DNA from: Undibacterium sp. CCC3.4
GTDB taxonomy: Bacteria > Pseudomonadota > Gammaproteobacteria > Burkholderiales > Burkholderiaceae_D
Assembly: GCF_034347425.1 (NCBI RefSeq)
Contig: NZ_CP133779.1
Span: forward strand, 372,001-436,000
Direction of reading: 5' to 3'
DNA length: 64,000 bases
Of the stretch, positions 56,052 to 64,000 are shown piece by piece (position 1 is the first letter of the stretch; each line of letters opens with the position of its first letter). A program made the position numbers and the translations under genes. The notes beneath the pieces are model-generated. The model ran no database searches. It worked only from the letters and a program-made list of their open reading frames with translations, and had not been told where the DNA came from.

Positions 56052-56468
56052 ATGTACTTGCTCGACACAAATGTTGTCTCGGAACTGCGCAAACCGAAGC
56101 CGCACGGCGCGGTGCTTGCATGGATCAACGGCGTTGCAGAATCCGATTTGTTTCTGTGTGCGATCACCCTGGCGGAAATCCAAGCCGGCATCGAAATAAC
56201 ACGCCAGCAAGATAAGGCTAAGGCGCAAGCCATCGAACACTGGCTTGATCAAGTTGCGTCTGCCTATAATATTCTCCCGCTTGATGGCGAGGTATTGCGA
56301 GTATGGGCAAAAATGATGCACCAGCAATCAGACACGCGCTACGAAGACGGCATGATTGCTGCCTGCGCGCGGGTAAACAAATTGACTGTCGTCACGAGAA
56401 ATATCAGCGATTTCAAAAGTTTTGACGTGGCACTTTCCAATCCTTTTTTGCACCGAAGCGCAGATTAA
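56052..56468 (+). CDS. PIN-domain (VapC-type) toxin
   Basis: A 138-residue ribonuclease toxin. Its acidic residues fit the PIN fold: Asp5 (LLDTNV), Glu42 (LAEIQAG), Asp99 (RYEDGMIAA) and Asp120 (NISDF). It follows the Phd-type antitoxin by 8 bases and is likely cotranslated. The Phd partner with a PIN toxin is a well-known but less usual pairing than VapB-VapC. Looks intact. Confidence 0.9.
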   Translation: MYLLDTNVVSELRKPKPHGAVLAWINGVAESDLFLCAITLAEIQAGIEITRQQDKAKAQAIEHWLDQVASAYNILPLDGEVLRVWAKMMHQQSDTRYEDGMIAACARVNKLTVVTRNISDFKSFDVALSNPFLHRSAD

Positions 56469-56610
56469 ATCGCAGCGATTTTCCACCTGCCTTTGGCTGA
56501 TCTCAGTCCTCGCGTGCGAGTCAACTGTCACAACTCAGAACACATTTTTTTCGTACTAAACAGATTTTCTCACCTCCCCGTGAAAAATAGCATGCGGCCT
56601 TTACAATGCC

Positions 56611-58056
56611 GTGTCCCCGATACCGAAAGCCACCATGTTACCCGCTTGTATTTTCGCCCTCACCCTGAGCGCATCGTCGCTTGCCGCGGCCGCCCTGCCG
56701 GCCGCCATGCTCGATATTTTGAACCAACAAAACGTGCCGCCCTCATCAGTGGCGGTCGTCGTCATGCGTCCCGGTGCAACTGCACTGATCAGCCAGAATG
56801 CCACGCTGAGCATGAGCCCGGCCTCAACCATGAAACTGGTAACGAGTCTGGTCGCGCTGGAACAACTGGGGCCGGCATTTCGCTGGAAGACGCGCATTTT
56901 GGCCGATGCTGCGCCACAGAAAGAAATTTTAAAGGGTAATCTGTATCTGCGCGGTGGTGGCGACCCCAATTTGACCGCAGAAAATTTCGCTTCCATGTTG
57001 CGCGCGCTGCGCGCTCAGGGTATTCGTAAGATCAGCGGCGATGTCATCCTCGATCGCAGCTATTTCTCACCACAACGCGCCGACCTCAACGCGCCGCAAT
57101 TTGACCAAAATCCGAATGCTTACTACAACGTCATTCCGGATGCACTGTTAATCAACAGTAATATCAGCGCCATCACGCTCTCGTCGGGCAGCGATAAAAT
57201 CGACGCCCGCATGCAAACGCCGCTGGATAAAATCCAATTCGACAACCACCTGCATTTCAACGACAAGCCCTGCAGCACGTGGGAAAGCGAATTGCAACCA
57301 GCCGTGGCAGACTTACAGCGCAAAGAGCAAATCGCGATCAGCTTGAGCGGTGGCTTTCCACGCCATTGCCAAGTCACCGCCTACTTGAATTTGATCGATA
57401 GAAACCAATACATCGCCCACTTGTTGCGCGGCCTGTGGACGGAAATGGGCGGCAGTTGGCAAGGCCGTGTGCGCGACGGTATCACGCCGGACCAGGCCGT
57501 GTTGTTACACGAACGCATTTCCGACAGCTTGGCCGACACGGTTCGTATCATCAATAAAAGTTCAGACAATGCCATGGCGCGCATGGTTTATCTCACTCTG
57601 GGTGCCGAAAGCTTGTCAAAAATCAGTACAGACAGCGCCGCGGAGGCGGCACTGCGTATCCGTGCTTGGTTTGCTGCGCATCAGATCGATGCCACCGGCT
57701 TGGTGCTCGATAATGGTTCCGGGCTCTCGCGCAGTGAGCGCATCAGCGCCACACAATTGGCCGCGCTGCTCGGTGTTGCTGCCGACAGTGATTGGAGTGC
57801 CGAATTTGTCAGCAGCCTGCCCATCGTCGCGCTCGATGGCACCATGCGCAAACGCCTCACCGGCAGCGCCGCCGCACAGCGCGGCCGAATTAAAACCGGC
57901 ACACTCAAAGACAGCACCGCCATCGCTGGCTATGTGCGCGACCAAGACAATCAGACTTGGGTCGTAGTTGCCTTCATCAATCATGACAAGGCCATGGCCG
58001 CCAGAGCAGCACTGGACGCGCTGATCGCAGCCGTCGTCGAAGGGAAAACGAATTAA
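56611..58056 (+). CDS. dacB: D-alanyl-D-alanine carboxypeptidase/endopeptidase (PBP4)
   Basis: A 481-residue class C penicillin-binding protein of the periplasm. A signal peptide (MSPIPKATMLPACIFALTLSASSLAAA) fits the GTG start at 56611. ATG 56635 would give a signal without positive charge. The three active-site motifs are STMK (Ser72-Lys75), SSDN in the middle and KTGTL near the C-terminus, all intact. It trims peptidoglycan peptides. Not in an operon with its neighbours. Confidence 0.9.
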   Translation: MSPIPKATMLPACIFALTLSASSLAAAALPAAMLDILNQQNVPPSSVAVVVMRPGATALISQNATLSMSPASTMKLVTSLVALEQLGPAFRWKTRILADAAPQKEILKGNLYLRGGGDPNLTAENFASMLRALRAQGIRKISGDVILDRSYFSPQRADLNAPQFDQNPNAYYNVIPDALLINSNISAITLSSGSDKIDARMQTPLDKIQFDNHLHFNDKPCSTWESELQPAVADLQRKEQIAISLSGGFPRHCQVTAYLNLIDRNQYIAHLLRGLWTEMGGSWQGRVRDGITPDQAVLLHERISDSLADTVRIINKSSDNAMARMVYLTLGAESLSKISTDSAAEAALRIRAWFAAHQIDATGLVLDNGSGLSRSERISATQLAALLGVAADSDWSAEFVSSLPIVALDGTMRKRLTGSAAAQRGRIKTGTLKDSTAIAGYVRDQDNQTWVVVAFINHDKAMAARAALDALIAAVVEGKTN

Positions 58057-58280
58057 TTCTTAAACACTTGTGACGAAAAGTTATCATCCATATCAATTAA
58101 TTGGCATGCATCAGCAGGCAAACCCAAGCTTTATCGAGTTAAGTGTTGCATTCCGGATGTGCCGCAGGTTTTTCGCCGAAAACCGCGGTACCATCAATTA
58201 GCATTGCGCCATAAGAACTATGCGATAAGTTTGCGACCACGGGGACAAGCTCGCGGTCAGATCGTTTACGAGAGACTGAG

Positions 58281-58670
58281 ATGAATGGATTTTTCAAAAG
58301 CTGGATCAACAGCATAGTCAGATCGGTCCGTGACAAGTACTTCCTGACCTGGTTTATTCCTTTACTGACCATCGCGCTGGTGTTGACCGCCATCCTGATG
58401 GGTATGCTCGGTTATGACAATACTTTTCAAATCGCCCATTTGTATTCTGAAAATTGCCGCAAGCTCAGTGACCTGGAAGCACTGTGCATGCTGCTGGCCA
58501 TCTTTGTATCCGGATTAAGCTGCATTCTGGCTATCGGCGAACTGATCATTTTTGCCGACAATCGCCGCCATGGTCGCGTGATTTCTTACCTGAGCTTTAT
58601 CACCACGGTCTGCGCGGCCGTCATTTCACTGACCCTGACTTTCTTGCTGTCGCATGCATGGTGCCGCTGA
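58281..58670 (+). CDS. Small membrane protein of unknown function
   Basis: A 129-residue protein with three hydrophobic helices (WFIPLLTIALVLTAILMGML, ALCMLLAIFVSGLSCILAIGELIIF, ISYLSFITTVCAAVISLTLTFLL). It starts at ATG 58281 behind GAGAGACTGAG. No domain is recognised. It is convergent to the first glucokinase gene, 21 bases from its stop. Coding is supported by hydrophobic pattern only. Confidence 0.6.
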   Translation: MNGFFKSWINSIVRSVRDKYFLTWFIPLLTIALVLTAILMGMLGYDNTFQIAHLYSENCRKLSDLEALCMLLAIFVSGLSCILAIGELIIFADNRRHGRVISYLSFITTVCAAVISLTLTFLLSHAWCR

Positions 58671-58691
58671 CAGGAGGAAGCAAAGCAGCAA

Positions 58692-59711
58692 TTAAAACGC
58701 GGACTCAGCTGCACCCAACTTATCGGCAAGCACGGCAGAGACGCCAAGAAATGCCGGATACTCAGCCATAATGAGAAAGGTCGGAATCTCCCTGAGATAG
58801 CTGGCAAAACGCCCTTTTTCCTCAAAGCGCTGGCGAAATGCCGACTCGACAAACAAATGTCCGAGTCGCGCTACGATACCACCACCGATATACACGCCGC
58901 CCTTGGCACCGAGTGTCAGCGCCAAGTTGCCAGCCACCGTGCCGAGCATGGCGCAAAAATGTGCCACCGCCTGTGTTGAAAAGAGACAACTGTCATTCAA
59001 GGCGTGGCTACTGATCGCTGCCGCCGACAAGGCCTGTGGTGCCGGACTACCGGCAAGCGCCGCAACGGCCTGATACAGCAAGGGCAAGCCTTGGCCGGAA
59101 ATCAAACGTTCCGCTGAAACATGCGGATGGTAACGCCAAATCCAGCGCAATAAGGCGAGTTCCTCAGCATTGCTGGGCGCAAAGCTGACATGCCCTCCCT
59201 CGCTCGCCAGCGGCACCCAATGTTTTCCATAAGGAATAATGCCCGATACGCCGAGGCCAGTACCCGGCCCAAGCAAAGCGATGGCTTTGCCGGCTTGCTC
59301 AAGCCCGCCACCTATCTGTACGCGCTCGCTCGCTTGCAGGAATGGCAAAGCCATCGCCAAGGCGGTGAAATCATTCATGAGCAACAGCGTATCGAGCTGC
59401 AGACTCAAGCGTAATTGCTCGATCGAAAAAGTCCAGTGATGATTAGTCATGCGGATCAAGTCACCATCGACTGGATTGGCAATCGCGATGGCCGCATGAC
59501 GTAGCGGCGCGAGGCCAAGTCCACGCACGCTGTCACTGGCCAAATAAGCGGCGATGGCCAAGTGCAGCTCGGCGTAATCGTTGCAAGCGACCACACTGAT
59601 GGCCGTAAATTGGAAGGGCGCTAACTCCAAGGCGAAACGCGCATTGGTGCCGCCAATATCGGCCAGCAGCCGGGGAGCGAAGGGAGCGTGTGAGCTTAAG
59701 TCTGGCAGCAA
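58692..59711 (-). CDS. glk: Glucokinase
   Basis: A 339-residue cytosolic ATP-dependent glucokinase (bacterial glk group): LLADIGGTNARFALE near the start, LMNDFTALAMALPFL, LLGPGTGLGVSGIIPYG, SEGGHVSFAPSNAEELALLRWI and GAKGGVYIGGGIVARLG. The start is TTG at 59711 behind AAGGTGACAAG. The gene next to the TonB operon has a paralog fused to HexR at 62.9 kb, so the cell has two glucokinase units. Role: entry of glucose into the Entner-Doudoroff path. Confidence 0.92.
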   Translation of the reverse strand: MLPDLSSHAPFAPRLLADIGGTNARFALELAPFQFTAISVVACNDYAELHLAIAAYLASDSVRGLGLAPLRHAAIAIANPVDGDLIRMTNHHWTFSIEQLRLSLQLDTLLLMNDFTALAMALPFLQASERVQIGGGLEQAGKAIALLGPGTGLGVSGIIPYGKHWVPLASEGGHVSFAPSNAEELALLRWIWRYHPHVSAERLISGQGLPLLYQAVAALAGSPAPQALSAAAISSHALNDSCLFSTQAVAHFCAMLGTVAGNLALTLGAKGGVYIGGGIVARLGHLFVESAFRQRFEEKGRFASYLREIPTFLIMAEYPAFLGVSAVLADKLGAAESAF

Positions 59712-60259
59712 CTTGTCACCTTGGTGGTCGGTTTATGGAAGAACAATGGCTGGGAAGACAGTGCTCGAATATTTTATGTAATAATACTACATCGCTTAAT
59801 TAAAAAGTCGACCAAGCCTGTGTTTTATGCGCTAAAATTCGGATGAATCAAATATTTCAACGGAAATAACTATATTTTCGTAGAAAATAAAAATATACTG
59901 CATGTAGTTGAGCTACTTAAAACATGGATCAACAGATGAATCAGGAAACGACCGTGACGACAAGGCACTTCTCGCAGCGCGATATCCTATGCAGCACGCC
60001 CCCGCCTTCGCTACTCTGCAATATGGGAAAAATTTGGCGTTGCGCAGGAAGGGCATTATCTTCAGGAGGATCGCGGCCCGAATATTTTTAACAGAAAAAT
60101 ATGAATTCCTGATGAAATCAGCGCAGATGAAAACTGTACAAAAACAGGCTATCGTTATTACAAAATATATGCGAAATTTTCACTGAAAAAATTGAGTTTT
60201 CGCAACAACAGCGGTTATGATAAGCGCCTTCGTATTCTTAGATTGAGGAGACAAACGGA
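59712..60259. other. Divergent promoter region between glk and tonB
   Basis: About 550 bases. A frame at 59908-60186 has no family similarity or ribosome site and I do not call it. AT-rich DNA from 59770 to 59930 is the likely glk and tonB promoter zone. No convincing Fur box was recognised. Confidence 0.4.
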
Positions 60260-60928
60260 ATGGATTTTTCAGATCGCCAGCAAGAGCCGGGCAAGAAGTT
60301 TCTTGGCTTGGGGCTGGTTATAGTTTTTCACATCGTGTTGGTGTATGCGCTCGTCAATGGCTTGGGTACCAAGCTCGTCGAGATCATCCAAAAACCATTG
60401 GAAGCCAAGTTGGTGGAGGAAATAAAACCACCACCGCCGCCGCCCGATGTGCCGCCGCCGCCGCCGCCGAAACTGTTGGCACCGCCACCACCGTTCATTC
60501 CGCCACCGGAAGTGCAGGTGCAGCCGCAAGTTCAGCCGCAAAATACGATTGCTGCGGTATCGAATGTCAAACCGGAACCGCAAGTGTTTGCCAAAACACC
60601 GGCAGTCCCAGTGGAAGCACCGAAAGCCGCAGCCGGACCGAGCACGATTGCGGCCGTCATAGACTTCAATGTGGCCGGTTGCAAGCCTGAGTATCCGCGT
60701 GCATCTTTGCGCAATGAAGAAACCGGGACCGTGTTGTTATCGGTCTTGATTGGTGCCGATGGTGCGGTGACTGAAGTCAAGGTCGACAAGTCCAGCGGTT
60801 TCCGTGGTTTGGATAATGCCGTGCGCTTGCAGTTGATGTCGGGCGCTTGCAAAAACAAACCGGGTACCGTCGATGGCAAACCGCAAGCGACCTGGACCAA
60901 AGTGCAGTACGTGTGGCGCCTCGATTGA
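60260..60928 (+). CDS. tonB: TonB energy-transducing protein
   Basis: A 222-residue periplasm-spanning protein anchored by one N-terminal helix (FLGLGLVIVFHIVLVYALVNG). A long Pro-rich region spans about 55-100 (runs of PPPPPP), and the C-terminal TonB domain has PEYPRASLRNEETGTVLLSVLIGADGAVTEVKVDKSSGF. It links the ExbB/ExbD motor to outer-membrane receptors. It starts the operon with exbB and two exbD genes. Ribosome site GAGGAG. Confidence 0.92.
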   Translation: MDFSDRQQEPGKKFLGLGLVIVFHIVLVYALVNGLGTKLVEIIQKPLEAKLVEEIKPPPPPPDVPPPPPPKLLAPPPPFIPPPEVQVQPQVQPQNTIAAVSNVKPEPQVFAKTPAVPVEAPKAAAGPSTIAAVIDFNVAGCKPEYPRASLRNEETGTVLLSVLIGADGAVTEVKVDKSSGFRGLDNAVRLQLMSGACKNKPGTVDGKPQATWTKVQYVWRLD

Positions 60929-61050
60929 TTGCTACTTTTTGACACGGCATCGTGCAAGGTTTTGCACTATGCTTCGCACAGCAAACAGGGAATGATTCAG
61001 CCGCAGTTGAAGTCCCGCTTATTTATCTGATCTTAGTTAAAGGAAACACC

Positions 61051-61920
61051 ATGACTATTCGTTTCTCCGCCTTGTTCGCCGCCGCTGTGCTGGCGATTTC
61101 CGCCACCGTCTCGGTTGCACCTGTTTACGCCGCTGATGCAGCCGCTGCTCCGGCCGCCTCTGCTGCTGCCCCTGCCGCCGCTGAGGTAGCTGCACCGGCT
61201 GCCGCACCGATGGACGCCGCTGCACCGGTTAAAGAAGTGATCGACAACCCATACGGTCTCGATGCACTCTGGAAAACCGGCGATTTCGTCGCCAAAGGCA
61301 CGCTGATCATCATGTTCATCATGTCTATGGGTAGCTGGTACATCCTCATCACGAAAATCGTCGACCAGTTCAAACTGGCCGGTCAAGCTTCGGAAGCCCG
61401 CACTAAATTTTGGAAAGCCGCTTCGGTTCAAGCCGGTGCTGCTGCCCTGAAAGAAGGCAGCCCATTCCGTTTCATCGCCGATTCCGGTATCAAAGCTACT
61501 GAGCACCATGAAGGCTTGTTGCTGGAGCAAATAGATTTCAATACTTGGGTGTCGATGTCGATACACCGCGCCGTCGAAAAAGTACAAAGTCGCTTGCAAG
61601 ATGGCTTGGCGTTCTTGGCTACCGTTGGTTCGACTGCACCGTTCGTCGGTTTGTTCGGTACCGTCTGGGGTATTTACCATGCTTTGACAGCCATCGGTAT
61701 GTCCGGTCAAGCATCGATCGATAAAGTCGCCGGCCCAGTTGGTGAAGCGCTGATCATGACCGCCATCGGTTTGGCCGTCGCGGTTCCGGCTGTACTCGGT
61801 TACAACTTCCTGGTACGTCGCAACAAGAGCTCGATGGAAGAAGTGCGCGCCTTCTCGGCCGATCTGCACTCGGTGGTCTTGTCGGGTAACATGCATAAAG
61901 TCGCTAAAAAAGCTGCTTAA
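61051..61920 (+). CDS. exbB: ExbB proton channel protein with N-terminal signal
   Basis: A 289-residue MotA/TolQ/ExbB protein. A signal peptide (MTIRFSALFAAAVLAISATVSVAPVYA) and an Ala/Pro-rich spacer of about 35 residues precede TM1 (GTLIIMFIMSMGSWYILIT). TM2 and TM3 carry FLATVGSTAPFVGLFGTVWGIYHA and GEALIMTAIGLAVAVPAVLGYNF. Works with ExbD in using the proton force. Start ATG 61051 behind AAAGGAAACACC. A longer frame from 60952 has no matching N-terminus. Confidence 0.92.
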   Translation: MTIRFSALFAAAVLAISATVSVAPVYAADAAAAPAASAAAPAAAEVAAPAAAPMDAAAPVKEVIDNPYGLDALWKTGDFVAKGTLIIMFIMSMGSWYILITKIVDQFKLAGQASEARTKFWKAASVQAGAAALKEGSPFRFIADSGIKATEHHEGLLLEQIDFNTWVSMSIHRAVEKVQSRLQDGLAFLATVGSTAPFVGLFGTVWGIYHALTAIGMSGQASIDKVAGPVGEALIMTAIGLAVAVPAVLGYNFLVRRNKSSMEEVRAFSADLHSVVLSGNMHKVAKKAA

Positions 61921-62006
61921 CAGCGGACTGACAGGTCGACTTTGACTACTGGTACGACTGCCCGCCGCTGTCAAGCGTGGGCAGTGTAATGTGAAAGAGT
62001 ATAATT

Positions 62007-62444
62007 ATGGCAATGGCAATGGGCAACGATGGTGATGGCGAAGACGAAGTCAACAGCACCATCAACACCACACCGCTGGTCGATATCATGCTGGTCTTGC
62101 TGATCATTTTCCTTATCACCACGCCGGTGATCACGGATACGGTCAAACTCAAGCTGCCGGCAGAGCGTAACCAGATTTACAAAACCAAGCCGGAAAATAT
62201 CACCATCTCGATCAGCAAAGAGGGCGATATTTACTGGAATGGCGGCATGAAACCACTGCCCGGTGGCACCGAAGATTTATTCGACAGATTGAAAGTCGAA
62301 GCCGTCAAGGTACCGCAACCGGAAGTGCATATTCGCGGCGATCAAAACGTGCGCTACGAATTTGTCGGCAAGACTATCCTCAACGCCCAGCGCGCCGGGA
62401 TTACCAAGGTTGGGTTCGTGATCGAACCACCGCCTAAAAACTGA
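62007..62444 (+). CDS. exbD: ExbD biopolymer transport protein (first copy)
   Basis: A 145-residue protein with one TM (DIMLVLLIIFLITTPVITDTVKLKLP) and the proton-path Asp in STINTTPLVDIMLV. A periplasmic domain follows. It is 86 bases downstream of exbB and 10 bases before the second exbD, so part of the tonB operon. Confidence 0.92.
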   Translation: MAMAMGNDGDGEDEVNSTINTTPLVDIMLVLLIIFLITTPVITDTVKLKLPAERNQIYKTKPENITISISKEGDIYWNGGMKPLPGGTEDLFDRLKVEAVKVPQPEVHIRGDQNVRYEFVGKTILNAQRAGITKVGFVIEPPPKN

Positions 62445-62454
62445 GGAACAGACT

Positions 62455-62883
62455 ATGGCAATGCAAATGGGTTCCGGCGGCTCAGGCGAACCGGAAGTAA
62501 TGATAGAAATGAACATGACGCCCCTGATCGACGTCATGCTGGTGTTGATCATCATGCTGATCATCACGATTCCTATCCAGAATCATTCGGTCAATCTGAA
62601 TATGCCGACCAATCAACCGTCGAAACCGACGGAGCCACCGGTGGTGGTCAATCTCGATGTCGACTTTGACGGCACGGTCTTGTGGAATGGCGTGGCAGTA
62701 GCAAACCGCGCTGAACTCGAAGCCAAGCTCACTGAAGTGGCGAGCAACCCGAATCAGCCGGAAGTACATCTGCGACCGAACGCGGTCGTACCGTATAAAT
62801 CGGTGGCGGCAGTGATGGCTTCGGCTCAGCGACTTGGCGTGACCAAGATCGGTATGGTTGGGAACGAGCAGTTCTTGAAGTAA
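62455..62883 (+). CDS. exbD: ExbD biopolymer transport protein (second copy)
   Basis: A 142-residue protein, paralog of the previous gene, with the TM IDVMLVLIIMLIITIPIQN, the proton-path Asp in MNMTPLIDVMLV and a periplasmic domain DGTVLWNGVAVANRAEL. Two ExbD copies per TonB system are common in this order and may form heteromers. A strong terminator follows 14 bases downstream. Confidence 0.92.
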   Translation: MAMQMGSGGSGEPEVMIEMNMTPLIDVMLVLIIMLIITIPIQNHSVNLNMPTNQPSKPTEPPVVVNLDVDFDGTVLWNGVAVANRAELEAKLTEVASNPNQPEVHLRPNAVVPYKSVAAVMASAQRLGVTKIGMVGNEQFLK

Positions 62884-62897
62884 GCAGCAGTCAATAC

Positions 62898-62934
62898 AAA
62901 AAAAGCGCCGAAGGTTTTTCCCGGCGCTTTTTTT
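62898..62934. terminator. Rho-independent terminator after the tonB operon
   Basis: An AAAAAAAGCGCCG arm pairs with CGGCGCTTTTTTT around an 11-base loop, with A and T runs on both sides. Bidirectional: it also serves the convergent glk-hexR gene. Confidence 0.9.
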
Positions 62935-62945
62935 CTTTTGCGGAC

Positions 62946-64000
62946 TCAACTGTCGAGATGCGAAATAAAGCGCGTATAACTGCTTTCTTTGATCAAGCCA
63001 GTCTCACCACGCGGCGCTTCGAGTGACAAACCGACCGTCAATATATCGATCAGCAAGAGCTGTAAAATACGTGAAACCATCGCCAGAAAGCTGGCATTGT
63101 CTTCGGTGTGATTGACTGCCAAGCACACCGTCGCCTTCTTCGCCAGCGGCGACTGATGCGGTGCCAGTACGATGACGGCCGCGCCGGCGAATAAAGCCGC
63201 ATCAACGGCGTGCAACAGTTCCGGCAATTTTCCTGAGTTCGAGATGACGATGACGACATCGCCAGGTTTCAGCAATTCGGCCGCCAGCAAAAACAAATGC
63301 GCATCGCCATAAATGGCAGTCGGAATGCGGAAGCGGAAAAACTTATGCTGAGCGTCAAGCGCAACGGCGCGCGAATTTCCCATCGCATACAATTCGAGTT
63401 TATTGGCTTTATGCAAAAATGCAATGGCCCGCTCAATCGCATGAACATCGAGTTGATCGCGAAATTGTAGAATTGCCGACACGGTATTGTCGATCACTTT
63501 CGCGCTTAAATCGTGGGTACTGTCATTGCGCCTTACCTGACTATGTCGTACCGGAATGGTGCCGTTGAGACTGCTGGCAAACTTGAGTTTGAAGTCGGCC
63601 AAACCGGTGAAGCCGAGCGAACGACAAAAGCGGATGACGGTAGGCTGACTGACATCGGCTTGCCTGGCGATTTCCACAATCGCTTCATTGAGCACGCTGC
63701 GCGGATTGGCTAAAATCAGTGTTGCCACACGCCGTTCAGCCGGCGTCAGCGTCGCTTGGATTTGCTGTATGCGGTCAAGCAGTGAACTGTCGGCACTGCG
63801 GCCGCGCAAGTGCTCAGACAAAATCGCCGAGACGCCATAAAACGCCGGGTTCGGCGTCGTGATCACATAGGTGGGAATCTGCGCCAAGTAGCCGCGAAAA
63901 CGGCCCTTGGCTTCGAAGCGCGCGCGAAATGGTGAAGTCGTGAACCATTCCCCCATCAGCGGAATAATGCCGCCACCAATATACATACCGCCGCAAGCGC
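62946..64000 (-). CDS. Glucokinase - HexR (RpiR family) fusion protein, N-terminus cut by window edge
   Basis: The frame is open to the right edge, so the N-terminal glucokinase part is mostly outside. What is seen is its last stretch (MYIGGGIIPLMGEWFTTSPFRARFEAKGRFRGYLAQIP), then an RpiR-type helix-turn-helix (RRVATLILANPRSVLNEAIVEIARQADVSQPTVIRFCRSLGFTG) and a SIS sugar-phosphate binding domain to the C-terminus (VVIVISNSGKLPELLHAVDAALFAGAAVIVLAP). This Glk-HexR fusion is known in Burkholderiales. It would both phosphorylate glucose and repress Entner-Doudoroff genes. Confidence 0.92.
   Translation of the reverse strand, partial: ACGGMYIGGGIIPLMGEWFTTSPFRARFEAKGRFRGYLAQIPTYVITTPNPAFYGVSAILSEHLRGRSADSSLLDRIQQIQATLTPAERRVATLILANPRSVLNEAIVEIARQADVSQPTVIRFCRSLGFTGLADFKLKFASSLNGTIPVRHSQVRRNDSTHDLSAKVIDNTVSAILQFRDQLDVHAIERAIAFLHKANKLELYAMGNSRAVALDAQHKFFRFRIPTAIYGDAHLFLLAAELLKPGDVVIVISNSGKLPELLHAVDAALFAGAAVIVLAPHQSPLAKKATVCLAVNHTEDNASFLAMVSRILQLLLIDILTVGLSLEAPRGETGLIKESSYTRFISHLDS

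Noticed and set aside
58139..58393. 84-codon minus-strand frame before the small membrane gene
   Set aside because: Its first part is antisense to a better supported gene. The end (SSYGAMLIDGTAVFG) looks protein-like but is too short to call.
59908..60186. 92-codon frame before tonB
   Set aside because: No ribosome site, no known domain, and AT-rich DNA makes it likely chance.
61033..61974. 313-codon minus-strand frame over exbB
   Set aside because: Antisense to exbB, very rich in Ser, Gly and Arg from the shadow of Ala codons.

Overview
The window looks like a Betaproteobacterium of the order Burkholderiales, most likely an Oxalobacteraceae member (Undibacterium/Janthinobacterium-like). 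This rests on the gene order aroA-tyrA-pheA-serC-gyrA | ompA-ubiG-gph-ssrA, on a tmRNA tag reading ANDNSYALAA, on a glucokinase-HexR fusion protein of the Burkholderiales type, and on moderate GC. The genus is an inference from remembered family features, not from a search.

Layout. (1) 1-10.25 kb is core chromosome: an aromatic amino acid/serine block (aroA partial, tyrA, pheA, serC) and gyrA on the minus strand, then ompA, a frameshifted ubiG, gph and the tmRNA gene ssrA on the plus strand. (2) 10.25 to about 30.1 kb is a mosaic accessory region that begins at the 3' end of ssrA with a tyrosine recombinase, the usual arrangement for an island integrated in tmRNA. It holds two full IS21-family elements, a Tn3-family remnant, an IS3 remnant, and several genes cut by them (Tn3 transposase, AraC regulator, guanine-type permease, sensor protein, NTF2-like protein, alpha/beta hydrolase, serine recombinase, PrlF antitoxin). 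Intact cargo includes a MarR / cupin-EF-hand / MFS module, a DUF2239 - GIY-YIG - MarR operon with a duplicated upstream site, two SDR oxidoreductases and an orphan periplasmic binding protein. No right attachment repeat of the ssrA end was found. (3) 30.1-34 kb: a SWIM zinc-finger protein and a large SNF2 helicase in one operon. (4) 34.1-45.5 kb: an exported SAM-hydroxide adenosyltransferase-like protein convergent to a six-gene operon (TonB-dependent receptor, homocysteine S-methyltransferase, dipeptide-type ABC binding protein, two permeases, fused double ATPase), then a divergent chemoreceptor. I read this as a candidate uptake and use pathway for a methylated sulfur compound such as S-methylmethionine. 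(5) 45.5-58.7 kb: chromosomal genes: APH-like kinase, a small XRE regulator behind a four-copy operator array, an MFS protein, a diguanylate cyclase, nasS/nasT, a YdcF protein, rlhA, a Phd/PIN toxin-antitoxin pair, PBP4 (dacB) and a small membrane protein. (6) 58.7-64 kb: two glucokinase genes (one fused to HexR and cut by the window edge) flanking a tonB-exbB-exbD-exbD energy-transducing operon.

Working together: the TonB/ExbB/ExbD system could energise the 41-43 kb receptor. The two glucokinases and HexR point to Entner-Doudoroff sugar control. The accessory block between ssrA and about 30 kb carries most of the mobile and broken genes.
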